Part shown: piece by piece, positions 61,929 to 64,000 of the stretch
Layout: the number at the start of each line of letters is the position of its first letter
Position numbering within the stretch: the stretch's first letter is position 1
From: Pachypanchax playfairii
Taxonomy: Eukaryota; Chordata; Actinopteri; Cyprinodontiformes; Aplocheilidae
Assembly: GCA_006937955.1 (NCBI GenBank)
Contig: SSNP01000008.1
Span: 6,562,083-6,626,082 of the forward strand
Direction of reading: 5' to 3'
DNA length: 64,000 nt
Made by a program: the position numbers and the translations under genes
Notes under the pieces: generated by a model
What the model was told of the DNA's origin: nothing
Database searches by the model: none
The model's input: the letters and a program-made list of their open reading frames with translations, nothing else

Positions 61929-64000
61929 GTAAGGTTCCCTGATTAGCTTGCTCCGCTAACAGCTTCTTCTCTCAGCATCTTAGACGCTAACTAATGCTAA
62001 CCGGCTAGGCTAACTCTGCCTAACACTATGTTATAATTTTATTTCATTGTATTATGTGTTTTTCATTATTTCTTTTACCACGGATGACTTTTTGTCAGAG
62101 TGTTGTTAGTGAAACACGAAATATTTTGAAACAGTTTTTGTGTCTTTACATAGAGCAGCTAACGGCTAGCAGCCGATGCTAATCTGTTACATACGGGGCT
62201 CCTCCGCTGACAAAGCATGCTAACTTAAAAAAAAAAATAGTATAAATAAAAATGTCACACCATATTACATGTTCCAGTGAAACACACAGATGTAAAAGAA
62301 TCAGATGTTGCATTTTCTAAATGTTGGTTGCAATTTCTTCAGATAATAGATCTGCGATAGGAGGATGCAGAGTCAGAATCACCTGGATCAGACTTTTTGT
62401 GCACGATTGTGCAAAGATCAGCATACATTTTGTGATTCCGGTATCTGGACTTGCTGTTCTCCCGATATGTTTCTGGCAGTTTCGGTTTCTGTTCTGTTTG
62501 TTTCTTCAGAGCTTGGTTTGTGACTCAGATGCTGCTTGGTTGTGTTCAACTATCTGCTGTGGAATGTTCTGGAGTTCTGTTGGATAATTTACTTCTGTTG
62601 AACCTCTTTTAAACATTTTTACTCTGTATTAAGTCGCTTCCTTCTGTTGTCTGGTTGATCTGTAAAGCGCTTTTTAATTGCCAGGCTCTTAGAGAAAATC
62701 CTACAGATTGCATAATCATTTCCGGCCATTGCTCAGAATTAGAAAGGATTGTTCTCCCCATATGGTGCACAAGAGAAGAATAATATGGTCTGTGTTGACA
62801 CAGTTATTTATAAATATTGATGTAAGGTTGGCAGGAGGAATTTCTCCTGAAATCAGTTTTACTTAATGTTTAATTGTTTTATCACTTGCTGTAAAATGTT
62901 TATTGTTCTTCTATCTATAAACTGCCAAACCAAAACTCTGAGACTGTTAACAGAAGCTGATCCAAATGTATACTTTCTGACTTTAAGTCATTTTAAAGTC
63001 TTTTTTTTCTTTTTTGAAAAAACAGATTTAGATTCAAAGAATTCTGAGAAATTCATTTTCAAAATGACTTAAGGAATGTAGCAATGATTTAGGTTACCTG
63101 AATAAAATTGCTCCACATTCTGTTCAGGAACTTCTCACTAAAATAAGAGACCAATGACAAATCCTACTTGAGTAATTATTTTACTAGTAAATGAGTCATA
63201 AACAGTTTATTAAGTTTTATTGCTGATGACTTGTATTTTTGGATAATGACAGCCATTGCACATTTTAGGAAAAAAATCACTGACACTTGAAAAGAAACCC
63301 TTTGTTGATTAATTTCAGTAATGGTCTATAATCATTGAATATTGGACTAACTCCTATTTTTGTGCCTTTTCTTGTGAATTAAAGGTAACGAGTGGCCAAT
63401 AGGTCACATCAGAAGTGCCTAACAGAGAAAGTGTTTCCTCTTAATTGACATTGTGTCACACACAGTCGAGTCATTTGTTTGGCAGCTAATATTACAGGTC
63501 TAAATGCAACTAATAAATTTCTACTAACTACTAAGGTAGTTGATCAAATAAATACACAGTGAACATCTTTAGTTGAATCAGAGCTAAAGTAGGAGACACT
63601 CCATGTGTTGAAACATTTTAAAGACATTCAGTTAACATGACTTGACTCCATGATGGAATCCATAAAGCTCAATATGAAGCACTGAATCACTTACCCTTCA
63701 CACTCCATGTACCTAAGCTGAACCTTTTGGCCTTTATGTGAACAACCTCACGTATGCACATAGCAACAGTGTCAAAACTCTCCAGCCTCCCGCGGTGTGA
63801 GATAAGACATGTATGTAAAATGAGCCATGGTTTTTTTATGGAAGGAAAACTTGTGTGCAAACACAGCAGGTGCAGTAGTGTAAATGTACAGCTGTGTGTA
63901 ACAGTTGTCAGGCTATTCAGTTGGATTGTGGTCAAGATAAACTTAAGTGTGTTCAAAATCTCCTTCAGTCGAAACCTGAACTGCCCAGTAACAAAACCCC
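61929..64000. other. possible first intron or intergenic, no coding exon seen
   Basis: Short open frames without recognisable domains. GCTAAC/GCTAAT motifs recur at 61950-62220. If the preceding block is a first exon, this would be intronic. Confidence 0.4.

Noticed and set aside
62321..62587. 88-residue hydrophobic open frame near the candidate downstream promoter
   Set aside because: No domain or conserved motif. It begins at an ATG without support and sits in what would be the first intron.
1..64000. tRNA, rRNA, microRNA, CRISPR, operon or viral genes
   Set aside because: No cloverleaf, rRNA, precursor-like conserved hairpin, spaced direct-repeat array or viral coding segment that I could support.

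Overview
The window is vertebrate nuclear DNA, almost certainly from a teleost fish. It is AT-rich, intron-containing and gene-poor, and it carries the usual teleost mix of Tc1/mariner, Kolobok-like and PIF/Harbinger DNA elements plus decayed retroposon tails. The one host protein gene I can support has the teleost form of the chemokine CXCL14. No bacterial, phage, CRISPR or operon features are present. The species cannot be named from the sequence.

Layout. 1-1627: a 331-bp segment (1-331), a 10-N assembly gap, the 3' half of a Tc1-like transposon (342-1141) with its catalytic DD34E residues in frame, then a base-for-base second copy of the first 331 bp (1297-1627). The pattern points to a false duplication or haplotype overlap in the assembly. 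1.6-52 kb: a gene desert of about 50 kb with no supportable exon. It holds a TTAA-flanked MITE (7413-7998) with an inverted sister copy at 50672-51262, a transposon cluster at 11.0-14.7 kb (two Tc1/mariner-type MITEs, a hAT-like terminus, and a dead restriction-endonuclease-type LINE on the minus strand), SINE-like relics (28.8 and 37.1 kb), a PIF/Harbinger derivative keeping a transposase exon remnant (47162-47808), and several retroposon 3' stubs. Between these lie non-repetitive tracts that look like candidate regulatory elements, though conservation cannot be tested here.

52.1-59.0 kb: the complete cxcl14 gene on the plus strand. It has a TATA-like promoter, a 5' UTR without an upstream ATG, four coding exons with GT-AG introns encoding 99 residues, and a roughly 1.2-kb 3' UTR with several poly(A) signals. 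Intron 2 contains a GC-richer block that may be an enhancer. 59-64 kb: intergenic sequence, a SINE-tail relic, and near 61.6-61.9 kb a GC-box-containing segment ending in a good splice donor. That segment may be the promoter and non-coding first exon of a gene continuing beyond the window.

I found no convincing novel molecular system. The points most worth a second look are the probable false duplication at the left edge, the inverted MITE pair, the Harbinger derivative with its transposase exon remnant, the candidate downstream promoter, and the desert's candidate regulatory blocks next to cxcl14. In mammals cxcl14 neighbours the developmental gene NEUROG1.
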